A stretch of 64,000 bases of DNA, from assembly GCA_020161695.1 (NCBI GenBank), contig JAIUOO010000014.1, forward strand, positions 62,001 through 126,000, written 5' to 3'. Below, in pieces: positions 8,267 to 17,413 of this stretch. Made by a program: the position numbers and the translations under genes. Source of the DNA: Pseudomonadota bacterium. GTDB lineage: Bacteria > Pseudomonadota > Alphaproteobacteria > Rhizobiales > Phreatobacteraceae. Under the pieces are notes generated by a model. The model had not been told where the DNA came from, searched no databases, and saw only the letters and a program-made list of their open reading frames with translations. How positions within the stretch are numbered: position 1 is the first letter of the stretch; every line of letters starts with the position of its first letter.

Positions 8267-9058
8267 TCAACAATCGAGCCCAAGGCCAAGTTCCGTCGCG
8301 ACCGCCATCAGAAGAGGGCCGATCTCGGCGGGAACGACGAGGTCGGCGATGTCGTCCAGCGGCGTTTCCTCGCGGTTGACGATGACCAGCCGCGCGCCGT
8401 TCTGCTTGGCGGCGATCGGCAGTCCGGCTGCGGGATAGACGACCAGCGACGAGCCGATGCAGATGAACAGATCGCTCTCCAGCGTCCATCGCGTCGCCCG
8501 CTGCATCTCCTTCTCCGGCATGGCCTGCCCGAAGGAGATCGTCGCCGATTTCACCGGCCCGCCGCAGGCCTCGCAATCGGGCGCCGTGCCGCCCTGAACG
8601 TCGAAGCGCTCCCTGACCCAGACAAGCTCATAGCGCCGCGCGCAGGCGAGGCAGGTGGCGTAGCTGCCATTGCCGTGCAGTTCCACCAGCCGATCGGCGG
8701 CGACGCCCGAATCCTGGTGCAGGTTGTCGATGTTCTGCGTGATGATGCCGGCGAGGCGCCCGGCGCGGGCCATGGCCGAGAGCACCCGGTGCCCCCTGCC
8801 CGGCGCGGCGCTCCGGAAACTCTCGTCCATGACGAACTTGCGCCGCCAGGCCTCGGTGCGCGCCTCGCGGCTCGCCATGAAGGCTTGGAACGGGATCGGC
8901 TTGTTCTGCGTCCAGAGGCCGCCCGGCGAACGGAAATCGGGAATGCCGCTTTCGGTGGACAGACCCGCCCCGGTGAAGGCGACAGCGTGGCTGGACTGTC
9001 GGATGAGGCTTGCCAGATCGCGCGCCGCCGTCTTCAACTCCGCGTCCGACATCGTCAC
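8267..9058 (-). CDS. NAD-dependent protein deacylase (sirtuin)
   Basis: A 263-aa class III sirtuin that removes acyl groups from lysines using NAD. Motifs: [16 protein letters not shown] (28-43, NAD loop), QNID (108-111), catalytic H128 in LHGNG, and four zinc cysteines C136, C139, C162 and C165. ISFGQAMPE and [15 protein letters not shown] complete the Rossmann region. Length and domain order are normal for bacterial CobB/Sir2-type enzymes. Start ATG at 9058. It diverges from gloA with only 19 nt between start codons, so the promoters must overlap. Likely substrates are acetylated metabolic enzymes such as acyl-CoA synthetases, inferred from family. Confidence 0.92.
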   Translation of the reverse strand: MTMSDAELKTAARDLASLIRQSSHAVAFTGAGLSTESGIPDFRSPGGLWTQNKPIPFQAFMASREARTEAWRRKFVMDESFRSAAPGRGHRVLSAMARAGRLAGIITQNIDNLHQDSGVAADRLVELHGNGSYATCLACARRYELVWVRERFDVQGGTAPDCEACGGPVKSATISFGQAMPEKEMQRATRWTLESDLFICIGSSLVVYPAAGLPIAAKQNGARLVIVNREETPLDDIADLVVPAEIGPLLMAVATELGLGLDC

Positions 9059-9077
9059 TCCCGCCTCGCGAGGACAT

Positions 9078-9536
9078 ATGCGCTACCTGCACACCATGGT
9101 GCGAGTCACCGACCTCGACCAGTCCCTCGACTTCTACTGCAACAAGCTCGGCCTGGTTCAGGTTCGCAAGAACGAGTTCCCGCAGGGCCGCTTCACGCTG
9201 GTCTTCCTCTGCGCGCCCGAGGACAAGGAACAGGCCGCCGCCGATCTCGCAGCCGGCCGCCGCGATTCGCCGATGCTGGAACTGACTTTCAACTGGGATC
9301 CGGAAGCCTATACGGGCGGGCGCAATTTCGGCCATCTCGCCTACGAGGTCGATGACATCTACGCCACCTGCGAGAAGCTGATGCGGGCCGGCGTGACCAT
9401 CAACCGCCCGCCGCGCGACGGCCGCATGGCCTTCGTCCGCTCGCCCGACAACGTCTCCATCGAACTGCTGCAGAAGGGCGAGGCGAAGCCCGCCGCCGAG
9501 CCCTGGGCCTCCATGCCGAATACCGGGGCCTGGTAG
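9078..9536 (+). CDS. gloA: Lactoylglutathione lyase (glyoxalase I)
   Basis: A 152-aa VOC-fold metalloenzyme that isomerises the methylglyoxal-glutathione hemithioacetal to S-lactoylglutathione. The four metal ligands of GloA align: H5, E68 (MLELTFNWD), H86 (FGHLAYEV) and E129 (VSIELLQ). The length is slightly above E. coli GloA (135 aa) because of a C-terminal tail. The frame is open upstream, but ATG 9078 aligns with family N-termini and has an AGGA RBS. The aminotransferase TTG start follows the stop by only 3 nt, so the two are probably co-translated. Confidence 0.93.
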   Translation: MRYLHTMVRVTDLDQSLDFYCNKLGLVQVRKNEFPQGRFTLVFLCAPEDKEQAAADLAAGRRDSPMLELTFNWDPEAYTGGRNFGHLAYEVDDIYATCEKLMRAGVTINRPPRDGRMAFVRSPDNVSIELLQKGEAKPAAEPWASMPNTGAW

Positions 9537-9539
9537 CCG

Positions 9540-10709
9540 TTGCTCTCGCTCAATCCCGACATCGTCGATACCGGCACGCCGCCGATCCCTGCCGCGCGTG
9601 CCTGGATGGGACGCTATGGCGGCGGCTTCGGCGCGCCCATCGACCTGTCGCAGGCAGCCCCCGGTGCCCCGCCGCCGGACGAACTGCTGCGCCGGCTCGG
9701 CGCGGCGGCGGCGCGGCCGGAGGTCGCGCGCTACGGGCCGATCCTCGGCGACGAGCCCCTGCGCGCCGCCTATGCAGCCGATGTCGCCGATGTCTATGGC
9801 GGCGATATCGGTCCGGCCGACATTGCCATCACCGCCGGCTGCAACCTCGCCTTCCTCGCGGCGGTGCTGGCCATCGCTCGCGCCGGCAACTCGGTGATCC
9901 TGCCGCGGCCCTGGTATTTCAACCACCGCATGACGCTCGGCATGCTGGGCATCGCGACGCGCCCGCTCGACTGCGACGCCGCCGACGGCTTCGTTCCCGA
10001 TCCGGCCAAAGCGGAAGCGCTGGTCGACGCGACCACCCGCGCCATCGTGCTGGTGACGCCGAACAACCCGACCGGCGCCATCTACCCGGAAGCGACGATC
10101 ACGGCATTCTCGGCGCTCGCCAAGAGCCGCGGCATCGCGCTGATCATCGACGAGACCTACCGCGACTTCCTCGCGGACGGCATGGGACGCGCCCACGGGC
10201 TCATGGCGGAGCCCGGCTGGCGCGACCATGTGATCCAGCTCTACTCGTTCTCCAAGTCCTATGCCGTGCCCGGCCACCGGATCGGCGCCATCGCGGCCGG
10301 GCCGCGGCCGATGGCGGAAATCCTGAAGATCCTCGACAGCTTCCAGATCTGCGCCGCCCGCCCGGCGCAGCACGCGCTCGTCTGGGCGATCGAGGGGCTT
10401 GCCGACTGGCGCGCCGCCATGCGCGCGACGATCAACGGCCGCATCGCCGCCTTCGCGCAGGTCGTCGGTGCCTGTCCGGGATGGTCGATCTCGTCGATCG
10501 GCGCCTATTTCGCCTATGTGCGCCACCCGTTCGCGGGCGTCGCAGCGGAGCGGGTGGCCGAGCGGCTTGCGACCGAACGCGGCGTGCTCGGCCTGCCCGG
10601 CAGCTATTTCGGCGAGGGGCAGGAGGCGCACCTGCGGTTCGCCTTCGCCAATGCCGACGAAGCCGCCATCGCCGCCCTCCCCGCGCGGCTCAGGGATCTC
10701 TCGCCCTGA
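9540..10709 (+). CDS. Class I/II pyridoxal-phosphate aminotransferase
   Basis: A 389-aa fold-type I aminotransferase. The PLP lysine is K239 in YSFSKSYAVPGHRIG. PNNPTG is at 174-179, D204 lies in LIIDETY, and the C-terminal substrate arginine is probably the one in EAHLRFAFAN. The exact amino donor cannot be read from sequence; aspartate or aromatic types are possible. Translation appears to start at TTG 9540: no earlier start exists after the gloA stop, and the next ATG (WMGRYGG) would remove about 22 residues including the conserved TGTPPIPAARAW helix. It forms an operon with gloA and is convergent with dnaE (4 nt between stops). Confidence 0.85.
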   Translation: MLSLNPDIVDTGTPPIPAARAWMGRYGGGFGAPIDLSQAAPGAPPPDELLRRLGAAAARPEVARYGPILGDEPLRAAYAADVADVYGGDIGPADIAITAGCNLAFLAAVLAIARAGNSVILPRPWYFNHRMTLGMLGIATRPLDCDAADGFVPDPAKAEALVDATTRAIVLVTPNNPTGAIYPEATITAFSALAKSRGIALIIDETYRDFLADGMGRAHGLMAEPGWRDHVIQLYSFSKSYAVPGHRIGAIAAGPRPMAEILKILDSFQICAARPAQHALVWAIEGLADWRAAMRATINGRIAAFAQVVGACPGWSISSIGAYFAYVRHPFAGVAAERVAERLATERGVLGLPGSYFGEGQEAHLRFAFANADEAAIAALPARLRDLSP

Positions 10710-10713
10710 GCCT

Positions 10714-13700
10714 CTAGAGCTCCATCACCGCCTGCACGCCCGGCACCGCCTTGATAGCCCCGGCGATCTGCGGCGAGACCGCGAAGCGGCCGGGCAGCTT
10801 CACCTCGACCTCGCTCGCTGCATCGGCGAGGCGCAGGACGAGGCTCACCTCGCCGTCGCCCTTGGCCGGCAGGCGGCGGGCGATGCTGTCGACCGCCGCC
10901 ATGTCCTCGACGAAGACGCGGAAGCCCTTCTGGACGCGCACGGCCGCCTCGTCGAGCGGCTCGACCGACTGGATGCGCACGCGGACGTCCTCACCCTGAA
11001 GCTCGGCGCCGACCGCCATCAGCACCGCCTTGCCCGGCTCGAGCAGGTCGCGATAGAGCGCCAGCCCCTCGGAGAACAGCACCGCCTCGTAGTGGCCGGA
11101 GGCGTCCGACAGCGTCACGATGCCCATCTTGTTGCCGGTCTTGGTGCGCCGCTCCTGCCGGGCGGTGACCACGCCGGCGAGCCGGCCGGCGCTGGCGCCG
11201 CGCCGAACGCTCCGGGAGAACTCCACGAAAGGCTCGATGCGCAGGCGCCTGAGCGATTCCTGATAGTCGTCGAGCGGGTGGCCGGAGAGGAAGAAGCCGA
11301 TGGCGCGGTATTCCTCGTCCAGTTTCTGCGCCGGCAGCCAGGGCTCGACCTGCGGCAGGCGGATGGCGGCGGGGCCGCCGCCGCCGAACAGTTCGTTCTG
11401 GCCGCTGGCCCGCCCCTGCGCATGGAGCTGCGCCTCGGCCAGCACCTGCTCGACGGCCGCGAAGGCGCGGGCGCGATTGCCCTCCAGCGCGTCGAAGGCG
11501 CCGGCGGATGCGAGATTCTCCAGCGTCTTGCGATTCAGCACCTTCGGATTGATGCGATGGGCGAAATCGGCGAGGTCCGTGAACGGCCGGTCGCCGCGCG
11601 CCGCCACGATCGCCTCGACCGCCTGCGTGCCGACGCCCTTCACCGCCGCCAGCGCGTAGAGGATCCTGCCCTCGACCACGTCGAAATGGACGCCGGAGCG
11701 GTTGACGCAGGGCGGCTCGACCGTCAGTCCCAGGCGCACCGCCTCGCGGCGGAATTCCGAGAGTTTGTCGGTATTGGACAGGTCGAGCGTCATCGACGCC
11801 GCCAGGAATTCGACGGGATAGTTCGCCTTCAGATAGGCCGTATGGTAGGAGACCAGCGCATAGGCTGCCGCGTGGCTCTTGTTGAAGCCGTAGTCGGCGA
11901 ACTTGGCGAGCAGGTCGAAGATCTCGTCGGCCTTGGCCTTGGCGATGTTCCGCTCGACGCAGCCGGTGACGAAGCGCTCGCGCTGCTTGTCCATCTCCGC
12001 CTTGATCTTCTTGCCCATGGCGCGGCGCAGCAGATCAGCCTCGCCGAGCGAATAGCCGGACAGTATCTGGGCGGCCTGCATCACCTGTTCCTGGTAGACG
12101 ATGATGCCGTGGGTCTCGGCCAGCACCTGCTCCAGAAGAGGGTGCGGATATTCGGCCTCTTCAAGCCCGTGCTTGCGCGCGCAATAGACGGGGATGTTGG
12201 CCATCGGGCCCGGACGGTAGAGAGCCACCAGCGCGATGATGTCCTCGAACCGGCTCGCCTTCATCTCGACGAGCGCCTTGCGCATGCCGGCGCTTTCCAC
12301 CTGGAATACGCCGACCGTCTCGCCGCGCGCCATCATCTCGTAGCTCTTGGCATCGTCCAGCGGGATCGCCGCCAGATCGATGTCGATGCCGCGCAGCTTG
12401 ATCAGGTCCACCGCCTTCTGCAGCACGGTCAGCGTCTTCAGGCCGAGGAAGTCGAACTTCACGAGGCCGGCCTGTTCCACCCACTTCATGTTGAACTGGG
12501 TGACCGGCATGTCGGTCTTGGGATCGCGGTAGAGCGGCACCAGCTCGACCAGCGGCCGGTCGCCGATGACGAGGCCCGCCGCATGGGTCGAGGCATGGCG
12601 GTTGAGGCCCTCCAGCTTCACCGCGATGTCGAACAGCCGGCCGACGACGGGGTCCTCGTCGCGCGCCGCCTGCAGCTTCGGCTCGCCCTCGATGGCCTTG
12701 TCCAGCGTGATCGGCGCGGCCGGGTTCTGCGGCACCAGCTTGCAGAGCTTGTCGACCTGGCCGTAGGGCAGTTCCAGCACGCGGCCGACATCGCGCAGCA
12801 CGCCGCGCGCCTGCAGCGTGCCGAAGGTGATGATCTGCGCGACCTGGCTGCGGCCGTAGCGCTGCTGGACGTAGCGGATCACCTCGTCGCGCCGGTCCTG
12901 GCAGAAATCGATGTCGAAATCCGGCATCGACACGCGTTCGGGATTGAGGAAGCGCTCGAACAGCAGCTGGAAGCGCAGGGGGTCGAGGTCGGTCACGGTG
13001 AGCGCGTAGGCGACCAGCGAGCCGGCACCCGAACCGCGGCCCGGACCGACGGGAATGTCCTGCGCCTTGGCCCATTTGATGAAGTCCGAGACGATCAGGA
13101 AGTAGCCCGGGAATTTCATGCGCTCGATGATCGAGAGCTCGAAGTCGAGCCGCTTATGATAGTCCGCCTCGGTCAGGTCCGGCGCCGGGCCATGGGCGGC
13201 GAGCCGACGCGCCAGCCCCTCGCGGGCCTGCCGCGCCAGTTCCGCCGCCTCGTCGATGGCAGCGCCGCCCGGCTCCAGCGTGAAGCTCGGCAGGATCGGC
13301 TTGCGCGTGCGCGGCCGGTAGTGGCACCGCCGCGCGATCTCGATGGTCGACTCGATCGCCTCCGGCAGGTCGGCGAAGAGCGCGATCATCTCGGCCTGCG
13401 TCTTGAACCGGTGCTCCGAGGTCAGGCGGCGGCGGTCGGGATCGGAGAGGATGCGCCCCTCGGCGATGCTGATCAGCGCGTCGTGACTCTCGTAGTCACC
13501 GAGCGAGCCGAAATAGCACTGATTGGTCGCCACCAGCGGCAGGCCGCGGGCATAGGCCTCGTCGATCAGGTCGGCCTCGACCGCCCGCTCGCCATCGAGC
13601 CCATGGCGCTGCAGCTCGACATAAAGCGCGTCGCCGTAGATATCGGAAAGGCTGGCGAGACGCGCCCGCGCGAGCGCCCCCTGCCCGTCCCGGAACGCCT

Positions 13701-14148
13701 GGTCGACCGGCCCGCCGGGCCCGCCGGTGAGAGCGATCAGGCCGCCGGCATGGGCGGAGAGCGCTGTCACCGGCACCGCGACCTCGCCGGTATCGCCGCT
13801 CTCCATGAAGGCCATGGAGGTCAGCGCCATGAGGTTGCGGTAGCCCTCTTCACTGGCGGCATAGAGCGCGATGGACGGAGGCGTCTGCGGCAGGCCCGGC
13901 CGGCGCGGATCCGTGGCCCGGTCGGCGAAATCCACGTTGAGGGTCAGGCCGGCGATCGGCTGGATGCCGCTGCCGGCGAGCTTGTCGGAGAGCTCCAGCG
14001 CGCCGAACAGGTTGTTCGTATCGGTCACCGCCAGCGCCGGCATGCGGTCGTGCTGGGCAAGCTTGGCGAGCTTGGCGATGACCAGCGCGCCCTCCAGCAG
14101 CGAGTAGGAGGAATGAACGCGCAGATGCACGAAGCGGCGATCCGTCAC
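10714..14148 (-). CDS. dnaE: DNA polymerase III alpha subunit
   Basis: The replicative polymerase catalytic subunit, 1144 aa. It has an N-terminal PHP domain (HLRVHSSYSLLEGAL, then VTDTNNLFGA), the C-family palm with VGPGRGSGAGSLVAY (about 367-381) and catalytic aspartates D410 and D412 in MPDFDIDFCQD. The thumb and fingers include a GVFQVES block, the helix-hairpin-helix region GVGTQAVEAIVAARG follows, and a C-terminal OB fold and tau-binding tail close the protein. Length matches DnaE1 rather than ImuC/DnaE2. It starts at GTG 14148 with RBS AAGGAGAGG. Upstream on the same strand, 110 nt away, is a LexA-box micro-ORF, so SOS control by read-through is possible. Confidence 0.97.
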   Translation of the reverse strand: MTDRRFVHLRVHSSYSLLEGALVIAKLAKLAQHDRMPALAVTDTNNLFGALELSDKLAGSGIQPIAGLTLNVDFADRATDPRRPGLPQTPPSIALYAASEEGYRNLMALTSMAFMESGDTGEVAVPVTALSAHAGGLIALTGGPGGPVDQAFRDGQGALARARLASLSDIYGDALYVELQRHGLDGERAVEADLIDEAYARGLPLVATNQCYFGSLGDYESHDALISIAEGRILSDPDRRRLTSEHRFKTQAEMIALFADLPEAIESTIEIARRCHYRPRTRKPILPSFTLEPGGAAIDEAAELARQAREGLARRLAAHGPAPDLTEADYHKRLDFELSIIERMKFPGYFLIVSDFIKWAKAQDIPVGPGRGSGAGSLVAYALTVTDLDPLRFQLLFERFLNPERVSMPDFDIDFCQDRRDEVIRYVQQRYGRSQVAQIITFGTLQARGVLRDVGRVLELPYGQVDKLCKLVPQNPAAPITLDKAIEGEPKLQAARDEDPVVGRLFDIAVKLEGLNRHASTHAAGLVIGDRPLVELVPLYRDPKTDMPVTQFNMKWVEQAGLVKFDFLGLKTLTVLQKAVDLIKLRGIDIDLAAIPLDDAKSYEMMARGETVGVFQVESAGMRKALVEMKASRFEDIIALVALYRPGPMANIPVYCARKHGLEEAEYPHPLLEQVLAETHGIIVYQEQVMQAAQILSGYSLGEADLLRRAMGKKIKAEMDKQRERFVTGCVERNIAKAKADEIFDLLAKFADYGFNKSHAAAYALVSYHTAYLKANYPVEFLAASMTLDLSNTDKLSEFRREAVRLGLTVEPPCVNRSGVHFDVVEGRILYALAAVKGVGTQAVEAIVAARGDRPFTDLADFAHRINPKVLNRKTLENLASAGAFDALEGNRARAFAAVEQVLAEAQLHAQGRASGQNELFGGGGPAAIRLPQVEPWLPAQKLDEEYRAIGFFLSGHPLDDYQESLRRLRIEPFVEFSRSVRRGASAGRLAGVVTARQERRTKTGNKMGIVTLSDASGHYEAVLFSEGLALYRDLLEPGKAVLMAVGAELQGEDVRVRIQSVEPLDEAAVRVQKGFRVFVEDMAAVDSIARRLPAKGDGEVSLVLRLADAASEVEVKLPGRFAVSPQIAGAIKAVPGVQAVMEL

Positions 14149-14258
14149 GTCCCTCTCCTTCGGCTGAGTCGCTGATCCCTACAGGTTGCGGCTCCCGTGC
14201 CGGATCACAAGGGCTCCGTCATCATCATGCCCGGTCTCCACAGGCCCGCCCGCGAGGG

Positions 14259-14357
14259 TCACATGCCCTGGAAGGCCTGCGCCCACAAGGTCACCATGCC
14301 GGTGAACAGCCCGAGCGCGACGAGCGATGCCATGTCTTCCATGAACTGCCGGATCAT
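14259..14357 (-). CDS. 32-aa membrane micropeptide under a LexA box (SidA-like candidate)
   Basis: A 33-codon ORF between lolD and dnaE, on the strand of both. It begins MIRQFMEDMASLVALG and ends WAQAFQGM, with one hydrophobic helix at about residues 10-28 after a short charged N-terminus. The RBS AAGGGAGG (14363-14370) is ideally spaced. The LexA box lies 33 nt further upstream inside a plausible promoter. This architecture (about 30 aa, single helix, SOS control) is that of Caulobacter SidA, a division inhibitor. No sequence homology to SidA is claimed. It could instead be a leader peptide for dnaE. It is real as an ORF with good translation signals; the function is inferred. Confidence 0.7.
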   Translation of the reverse strand: MIRQFMEDMASLVALGLFTGMVTLWAQAFQGM

Positions 14358-14390
14358 TGCGGCCTCCCTTGTTGTCGATGGAGGCAGCAT

Positions 14391-14405
14391 GTTCCACTTT
14401 TGTTC
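14391..14405 (-). promoter_or_regulatory. LexA (SOS) box, perfect GTTC-N7-GTTC
   Basis: On the plus strand GTTC (14391-14394), seven bases, then GTTC (14402-14405). In the direction of the micro-ORF this reads GAACAAAAGTGGAAC. This is the exact direct-repeat consensus of alphaproteobacterial LexA. It fills the spacer of a possible promoter (TTGCCA at 14409-14414, CATGCT at 14386-14391, 17-nt spacing). A second, degenerate copy (GAAC-N7-CAAC) lies at 14422-14436. Confidence 0.75.
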
Positions 14406-14472
14406 TCATGGCAAGCACCCGGAACAAACTGGCAACCCATATGGTTGACGCAACGTGAATGCTCGAATGAGG

Positions 14473-15201
14473 TCAGACTTCGACGATCAGCCCGTCGCGA
14501 ATGGTGACGCGCCGGTCCATCCGCGCCGCCAGATCCATGTTGTGCGTGGCGATCACCGCCGCCAGCCGCGAGGCGCGGACCAGCTGGGTCAGCGCCTGGA
14601 ACACGTGGTCGGCCGTCTTCGGGTCGAGATTGCCGGTCGGCTCGTCCGCCATGAGGATGCGCGGCGCATTGGCGACCGCGCGGGCGATGGCGACGCGCTG
14701 CTGCTCGCCGCCGGAGAGTTCGGCGGGCCGGTGGCTGACGCGTTCGGCGAGGCCGAGATAGCCGAGCAGTTCGGCGGCCCGCGTCCGCGCCTCCTTCTGG
14801 CCGAGGCCGCGGATCATCTGCGGCAGCACGACATTCTCCAGCGCGGAGAATTCGGGAAGCAGGTGGTGGAACTGGTAGACGAAGCCGATCTCCAGCCGCC
14901 GGATGCGCGTGCGGTCCTTGTCGGCGAGCTTCGAGGTGGCGGTGCCGCCGATATAGACCTCGCCGGCATCGGGCGCCTCCAGCAGTCCCGCGACATGGAG
15001 CAGCGTCGACTTGCCGGTGCCGGAGGGCGCGATCAGCGCGACGCTCTCGCCCGGCCAGACCGCGAAATCCGCGCCTTTCAGGATTTCCAGCGCGCCGCCC
15101 GCCTGCTTGTAGCGGCGCTCGACAGCCTTCAGCCAGAGCACCGGCGGCTCCTCGGCGGAAGCAGCCGCGCCGGCCACGCCCCGTTCGACCTGTTCACTCA
15201 T
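14473..15201 (-). CDS. lolD: Lipoprotein-releasing ABC transporter ATPase LolD
   Basis: A 242-aa ABC ATPase that powers release of lipoproteins from the inner membrane. Walker A is PSGTGKST (59-66, K64), Q-loop Q110, signature LSGGEQQRV (162-170) and Walker [11 protein letters not shown] (D186, E187). The LolD/MacB-type block [23 protein letters not shown] (split here by the Q-loop) precedes it. An N-terminal extension of about 20 residues rich in Ala and Glu is not part of the fold. It overlaps lolC/E by 8 nt, so the two are translationally coupled. The micro-ORF and dnaE follow downstream. Confidence 0.93.
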   Translation of the reverse strand: MSEQVERGVAGAAASAEEPPVLWLKAVERRYKQAGGALEILKGADFAVWPGESVALIAPSGTGKSTLLHVAGLLEAPDAGEVYIGGTATSKLADKDRTRIRRLEIGFVYQFHHLLPEFSALENVVLPQMIRGLGQKEARTRAAELLGYLGLAERVSHRPAELSGGEQQRVAIARAVANAPRILMADEPTGNLDPKTADHVFQALTQLVRASRLAAVIATHNMDLAARMDRRVTIRDGLIVEV

Positions 15202-16462
15202 AGCGGAGGGCCTCGACCGGATCGAGCTTGGCAGCGCGCCAGGACGGATAGAGCGTGGCGAGCAGCGACAGGGTCAGCGCCATGATCAGCACGGCGAAGG
15301 TCTCGCCGGTGGACATGTCGGCGGGGATCTGGGTGAGGAACCTGACCGTCGGGTCCCACAGCGTGGTGCCGGTCGCCCAGGAGACGAATTCCTGGATCTT
15401 CTCAATGTTGAGGCAGACGATCACCCCGAGCGCGAAGCCCGCGAGTGTTCCGACCACGCCGATGGACGCGCCCGTGATCAGGAAGATGCGCATGATCGAG
15501 CCGCGCGTCGCACCCATGGTGCGCAGGATCGCGATGTCGCTGCCCTTGTCCTTCACCAGCATGATCAGGCCGGAAATGATGTTGAGCGCCGCCACCAGCA
15601 CGATCAGCGTGAGGATCATGAACATGACGTTGCGCTCGACCTGCAGCGCCGAGAAGAAGGTCGCGTTGCGCTGGCGCCAGTCGACGATGAAGACCGGCCG
15701 CTCGACCGCCTCCGACACCGCCCGCCGGTACTGGTCGATCCGGTCGGCATTGTCGGTATAGACCTCGACGGAGGAGGCATCGCCCTCGCGGTTGAAATAG
15801 GCCTGCGCCTCGGTGAACGGCATGAACACGAAGGCGGAATCGTATTCGGTCATGCCGACCTCGAAGATCGCCACGATCGGATAGGCCTTGATCCGGGGCG
15901 TCATGCCCATCGGCGTCGGCGCGCCGCGCGGCGAGATCAGCGTCAGCGAATCCCCGAGCCGGAGCGACAGCTGGTTGGCGAGGCGCTGGCCGACCATGAC
16001 GCCCTCGGACGTGTCGAAGTCCTCGAGGCCGCCCTGCTTGATCGACGACGAGATCAGCGGCAGGCGCCTGAGATCCTCGGCCCGCATGCCGCGCACGATG
16101 GCGCCGCCGCCGTTGAACGGCGAGGATGCCAGCGCCTGTCCTTCCACGATCGGTGCTGCAAGCCGCACGCCCTGCACGCGGCTCAGCCGCTGGGCGACCT
16201 CGGCGAAATCGGTCAGCGGCGTATCGATCGGCTGGAGCACCATATGGCCCTGCACGCCGAGGATCTTGCCGAGCAGTTCCTTGCGGAAGCCGTTCATCAC
16301 CGCCATCACGATGATCAGCGTCGCGACGCCCAGCATGATGCCGATGAAGGAAAAGCCGGCGATGACCGAGATGAAGCCCTCCTTCCGCCGCGCGCGGAGG
16401 TAGCGCAGCGAGAGCATCCATTCGAAGGCGGAGAAGGGTTTTGTTCCGGTGGCGTCTGACAT
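15194..16462 (-). CDS. lolC: Lipoprotein-releasing ABC transporter permease LolC/LolE
   Basis: A 422-aa inner-membrane subunit of the Lol system. It has an N-terminal helix (residues about 24-48, [19 protein letters not shown]), a large periplasmic domain (about 50-270), then three helices near 275-300, 320-350 and 375-400, the standard FtsX/MacB-like layout. Alphaproteobacteria usually have one permease serving as both LolC and LolE. The motif [20 protein letters not shown] and the ending [16 protein letters not shown] are typical. Start ATG at 16462. It heads the lolCD pair. The region upstream ends in a fragment of a polysaccharide deacetylase gene. Confidence 0.93.
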   Translation of the reverse strand: MSDATGTKPFSAFEWMLSLRYLRARRKEGFISVIAGFSFIGIMLGVATLIIVMAVMNGFRKELLGKILGVQGHMVLQPIDTPLTDFAEVAQRLSRVQGVRLAAPIVEGQALASSPFNGGGAIVRGMRAEDLRRLPLISSSIKQGGLEDFDTSEGVMVGQRLANQLSLRLGDSLTLISPRGAPTPMGMTPRIKAYPIVAIFEVGMTEYDSAFVFMPFTEAQAYFNREGDASSVEVYTDNADRIDQYRRAVSEAVERPVFIVDWRQRNATFFSALQVERNVMFMILTLIVLVAALNIISGLIMLVKDKGSDIAILRTMGATRGSIMRIFLITGASIGVVGTLAGFALGVIVCLNIEKIQEFVSWATGTTLWDPTVRFLTQIPADMSTGETFAVLIMALTLSLLATLYPSWRAAKLDPVEALRYE

Positions 16463-16570
16463 CGGCCGTTTGCGACTGAGCGCACGGCGGAGCGCCGCGC
16501 GGGATGCACAAACTATCTGATTCAGGCCTTCTCGCGACCGGGTCGCGGCGGATTTTCCTCCGCGTGGCAG

Positions 16571-16646
16571 CTAGGCCGCATTGACCTTCCGGAACCTGTT
16601 GAAAAAGGCGAAGGGCGCGCCGGACAGGAGAGCATCGAAATAGTGC
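16571..16646 (-). pseudogene. 3'-terminal fragment of a polysaccharide deacetylase gene (direct repeat copy 1)
   Basis: Bases 16572-16646 are identical at 74 of 75 positions to 19020-19094, the end of the intact deacetylase gene; the only mismatch is A16634 versus G19082. On the minus strand the fragment encodes the last 24 residues (HYFDALLSGAPFAFF...) and ends in TAG instead of TAA. Upstream of it the frame stays open for some codons but no longer resembles the deacetylase. With the intact copy it brackets 2.4 kb, in direct orientation. It may be a remnant of a second gene or a junction scar. Confidence 0.8.
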
Positions 16647-16744
16647 GGCGGCGTCAGATGGCTTTGCCGGCCGCGACGCTCGAACTTCGCTGGTCCGCCG
16701 TGACTGCTGTCGCGATTGGCATCCCCGCAGCCGCCATCGCCGGC

Positions 16745-17041
16745 CTAGGAGGACGCTCCAGCGGCCACCATGGCCGCGGGCTGATCCGTGCTGACGCGCC
16801 CGGCGTCCAACGCCGCGCTTCGAACAGCCGCCTGGGCCGACTCCTGCTCGCTGGCGATCAGGCGGATGATGTCTCTGGCCTTCGCGATGAGCCGCCTGCG
16901 CTCATCCGCACCGTCATTCGCGACGCGGGCGTCCGAAAAACTCACGGTCACGCTGCCGCCGAACGCTACGTCATCGAAGAATCTGATAGACACATCCCGC
17001 TGCCCAAGCGCCGATTCAAGCACCGCAACACTCGTCGCCAT
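16745..17041 (-). CDS. Hypothetical protein, 98 aa
   Basis: An uncharacterised ORF starting MATSVAVLESALGQRD. The first half looks like a short beta-rich segment (VSIRFFDDVAFGGSVTVSF), followed by an alpha-helical charged stretch (ADERRRLIAKARDIIRLIASEQ) and an Ala/Ser-rich end. No signal peptide, membrane helix or known motif. The start ATG at 17041 follows a GTGGGGGCG purine block and an unusually AT-rich upstream stretch (17085-17110), suggesting a promoter such as TTGCAA-N17-GTAGTA. Composition is protein-like and the opposite-frame reading is poor, so I take it as real. It lies within the 2.4-kb segment bracketed by the 75-bp repeats. Confidence 0.5.
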   Translation of the reverse strand: MATSVAVLESALGQRDVSIRFFDDVAFGGSVTVSFSDARVANDGADERRRLIAKARDIIRLIASEQESAQAAVRSAALDAGRVSTDQPAAMVAAGASS

Positions 17042-17413
17042 TTACGCCCCCACGACGCAACCAACACCACCCGTTACGAAAGTACTACGCATTGTTTAAT
17101 TATCCTTGCAACATCAATGTTCCCACAGACTTGATAGCCTTTCGGATGGCGGCTGGAATGGCTATCAGCGATGGTGGCATGCCAACCCACGTCCGGTTGC
17201 GAGATGCCGGAGTGATTCCCTCTCGATTTTCATAACGAATGCCCGTTTCACCGCAGCAAAGGCGCTTCCCAAAGCGAGGCGATAGCGCCGCTGCCCATGA
17301 TGTCGCCAAGACGTTCGCGACGCAGTCTGCGTGTCAGCCATGGACCTGCTAGGGCACCGCCGTCGTCGTGGCGCCCATCCTCATGACCGCGAAAGTGCAT
17401 GGAAGAAGCACGT
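17042..17413. other. Gene-free stretch, AT-rich in part
   Basis: A region of 372 nt with no convincing ORF. It has a local AT-rich island at 17085-17125, unlike the surrounding GC-rich DNA. A perfect 8-bp inverted repeat lies just beyond it (TGATAGCC at 17132-17139, GGCTATCA at 17160-17167, 20-nt loop). It separates the minus-strand 98-aa ORF from the plus-strand membrane protein and probably holds both promoters. Confidence 0.5.

Noticed and set aside
10399-14175. 1258-codon plus-strand ORF opposite dnaE
   Set aside because: Frame is the antisense shadow of dnaE in GC-rich DNA, very rich in R, A, D, H, with no motif. dnaE itself has all catalytic motifs.
14179-14427. 82-aa minus-strand ORF between dnaE and lolD
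   Set aside because: Overlaps the LexA box and the better-supported 32-aa ORF in another frame, lacks an RBS and has histidine-rich random composition.
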